The notes below the pieces were generated by a model, which saw only the letters and a program-made list of their open reading frames with translations, ran no database searches and was not told the DNA's origin. From assembly GCF_000826645.1 (NCBI RefSeq), contig NZ_JXJP01000003.1, forward strand, positions 372,001 through 436,000: 64,000 bases of DNA, written 5' to 3'. The position numbers and the translations under genes are program-made. Source of the DNA: Psychroserpens mesophilus (GTDB lineage Bacteria; Bacteroidota; Bacteroidia; Flavobacteriales; Flavobacteriaceae). Positions 63,010-64,000 of this stretch are shown here, piece by piece. The stretch's first letter is position 1. Each line of letters begins with the position of its first letter.

Positions 63010-63051
63010 GTAACTCTAATATTCAATTTACTGAATATTATTATCAATTAG

Positions 63052-63126
63052 TCGGAGTGGCAGGATTCGAACCTGCGACCTCCGCGTCCCAAACGCGGCG
63101 CGATAACCGGGCTACGCTACACTCCG
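63052..63126 (-). tRNA. tRNA-Pro (anticodon TGG)
   Basis: Minus strand. Acceptor CGGAGTG/CACTCCG, anticodon stem CCGCG/CGCGG with loop TTTGGGA, T-arm GCAGGTTCGAATCCTGC. No encoded CCA. Confidence 0.95.
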
Positions 63127-63151
63127 AAATGGTTATCTATTATTATATAAG

Positions 63152-63236
63152 CGGAGAGTGCGGGATTCGAACCCGCGCGACAGTTACCCGTCGACAGTTT
63201 AGCAAACTGCTCCATTAACCACTCTGGCAACTCTCC
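63152..63236 (-). tRNA. tRNA-Ser (anticodon GCT)
   Basis: Minus strand. Acceptor GGAGAGT/ACTCTCC, anticodon loop TTGCTAA in stem GCAGT/ACTGT (with one G-T pair), a long variable arm GTCGACGGGTAACTGTCGC-type, and T-arm GCGGGTTCGAATCCCGC. First gene of the operon. Confidence 0.95.
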
Positions 63237-63269
63237 TATTTTATAAAGAACGTACTTTAAAATCGGTTG

Positions 63270-63277
63270 CAAATGTA
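63270..63277 (-). promoter_or_regulatory. TAnnTTTG promoter of the tRNA operon
   Basis: Reads TACATTTG on the minus strand, 33 bases before tRNA-Ser. Confidence 0.6.
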
Positions 63278-63330
63278 ACTTTTCATTACCAAGAACGCAA
63301 CTATTTTTAAAACTTTTTCTTGTAGTTTTT

Positions 63331-64000
63331 CTATTCTGGGTATTCTATCCTGAGATGGAATATGTTAGCGAGTTTATTTTTAAGGACTTTCTTTATTAAT
63401 TGTATCTCTTTAAATGTAATATTTGCGTTCAAAAATTGTCCGTCATCCATTTGTTTGCTAATTATAGACTCCACAAACTTATCAATTTTTGTTGAGGATG
63501 GATCTTTCAAACTTTTAGAAGCAGCTTCTACACTGTCACACATCATTAATATAGCTGTTTCTTTACTATATGGTTTTGGCCCAGGATATCTAAAGTCGGT
63601 ATCAGAAATGGTAGCATCGAGCTCTTTCTCTTTCATATAAAAATAATAAACCATACTCGTTCCATGATGGGTTCTTATAAAATCTATGACGCGATCTGGC
63701 AAATTATTTTTCTTGGCTATTTCTATTCCGTCTATTACATGATCAATAATAATCTTTGCACTTTCTCGAGATGATAGTTCGTCATGTGGATTTATTCCTG
63801 TGGCTTGATTTTCGGTAAAATAAGTAGGTGCTTTCATTTTACCAATATCATGATATAAAGCTCCTACCCTAACTAACATGGCATTTGCGCCTATTTCATT
63901 TGCTGAAGCTTCCGCCAAGTTAGCCACATTTAATGAATGATGAAATGTGCCTGGTGCTTTATTTGATAATTCTTTTAAAAGTTTTGTATTTGTGTCTGAT
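63331..64000 (-). CDS. 7TM-HD phosphohydrolase, C-terminal part (5' end outside window)
   Basis: The minus frame is open to the window edge, giving about 222 residues; the true start lies beyond. HHSLNVANLAEASANEIGAN then ALYHDIGKMKAP is the HD motif, followed by INPHDELSSRESAKIIIDHV and IDFIRTHHGTSMVYYFY, the HD domain of the 7TM-HD group, which cleaves cyclic di-AMP in relatives. Its stop at 63331 is 95 bases upstream of the tRNA-Ser gene. The membrane part is outside the window. Confidence 0.9.
   Translation of the reverse strand, partial: SDTNTKLLKELSNKAPGTFHHSLNVANLAEASANEIGANAMLVRVGALYHDIGKMKAPTYFTENQATGINPHDELSSRESAKIIIDHVIDGIEIAKKNNLPDRVIDFIRTHHGTSMVYYFYMKEKELDATISDTDFRYPGPKPYSKETAILMMCDSVEAASKSLKDPSSTKIDKFVESIISKQMDDGQFLNANITFKEIQLIKKVLKNKLANIFHLRIEYPE

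Noticed and set aside
62842-63218. Short open frames over the tRNA genes
   Set aside because: They overlap three well-formed tRNA genes; peptides such as GFEPMT are translations of conserved tRNA sequence.

Overview
The window is about 64 kb of AT-rich DNA from a member of the Flavobacteriaceae (Bacteroidota), probably a marine one; the genus cannot be fixed from this sequence. The support is: -7 elements of the type TAnnTTTG before many genes, several type IX secretion (T9SS) type-B substrates, families typical of the group (BatA, DUF3667, DUF4834, DUF4159, haem-binding CxxCH protein, pRiA4b ORF-3-like), lipoproteins with short lipoboxes, and tRNA genes without encoded CCA. I see no rRNA, prophage, insertion sequence or CRISPR array. 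Apart from one secreted-protein cluster the window looks like ordinary chromosome.

Layout. 1-4239: the end of a gamma-glutamyltransferase gene, a lipoprotein acetolactate decarboxylase, a GNAT acetyltransferase, an ATP-grasp protein and a membrane-anchored unknown. 4250-7132: an ergothioneine-type operon (egtB, egtD and an Asp/Glu-racemase-like gene) behind a TAnnTTTG promoter that carries overlapping inverted repeats. 7215-11936: flavodoxin-like protein, glycosyltransferase, haem-binding protein, a helical unknown, haem A synthase (CtaA/COX15) and a pRiA4b-ORF3-like protein. 12016-13841: an ABC-2 exporter whose two genes carry similar ACTGA...TCAGT elements at the same distance from their starts. 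13971-32843: five consecutive genes for very large T9SS type-B secreted proteins built from a repeated module of about 90 residues with two cysteines; three begin with a choice-of-anchor L domain. 32929-38853: BatA, a dihydroorotase-like protein that has lost most metal ligands, DUF4870, an esterase and an FAD/NAD(P)-binding protein.

38850-44404: an unknown protein plus a PhnP-like metallo-hydrolase, a conserved unknown, a Bcp peroxiredoxin, a cysteine-free endonuclease III, a lipoprotein, and an ECF sigma factor gene with a 47-codon gene just downstream. 44602-48512: uvrA and a DUF3667 membrane protein. 48640-50761: two paralogous exported proteins, each behind a good match to a sigma-54 (-24/-12) promoter. 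50867-56392 (minus strand): a surface-polysaccharide operon (DUF4834, YfhO, glycosyltransferase, flippase). 56470-62749: outer-membrane protein, GNAT-like protein, DUF4159, a tiny ORF, a TrmH-family RNA methyltransferase, an AI-2E family transporter, a THUMP-like methyltransferase and a lipoprotein. 62904-63277: tRNA-Ser, tRNA-Pro and tRNA-Arg on the minus strand with promoter and terminator. 63331-64000: the end of a 7TM-HD phosphohydrolase gene.

The points most worth a second look are the modular T9SS cluster with its three-module internal duplication, the paralogous pair under putative sigma-54 control, the racemase-like third gene of the ergothioneine operon, and two 'housekeeping' proteins without their expected cofactor ligands (dihydroorotase-like and endonuclease III).
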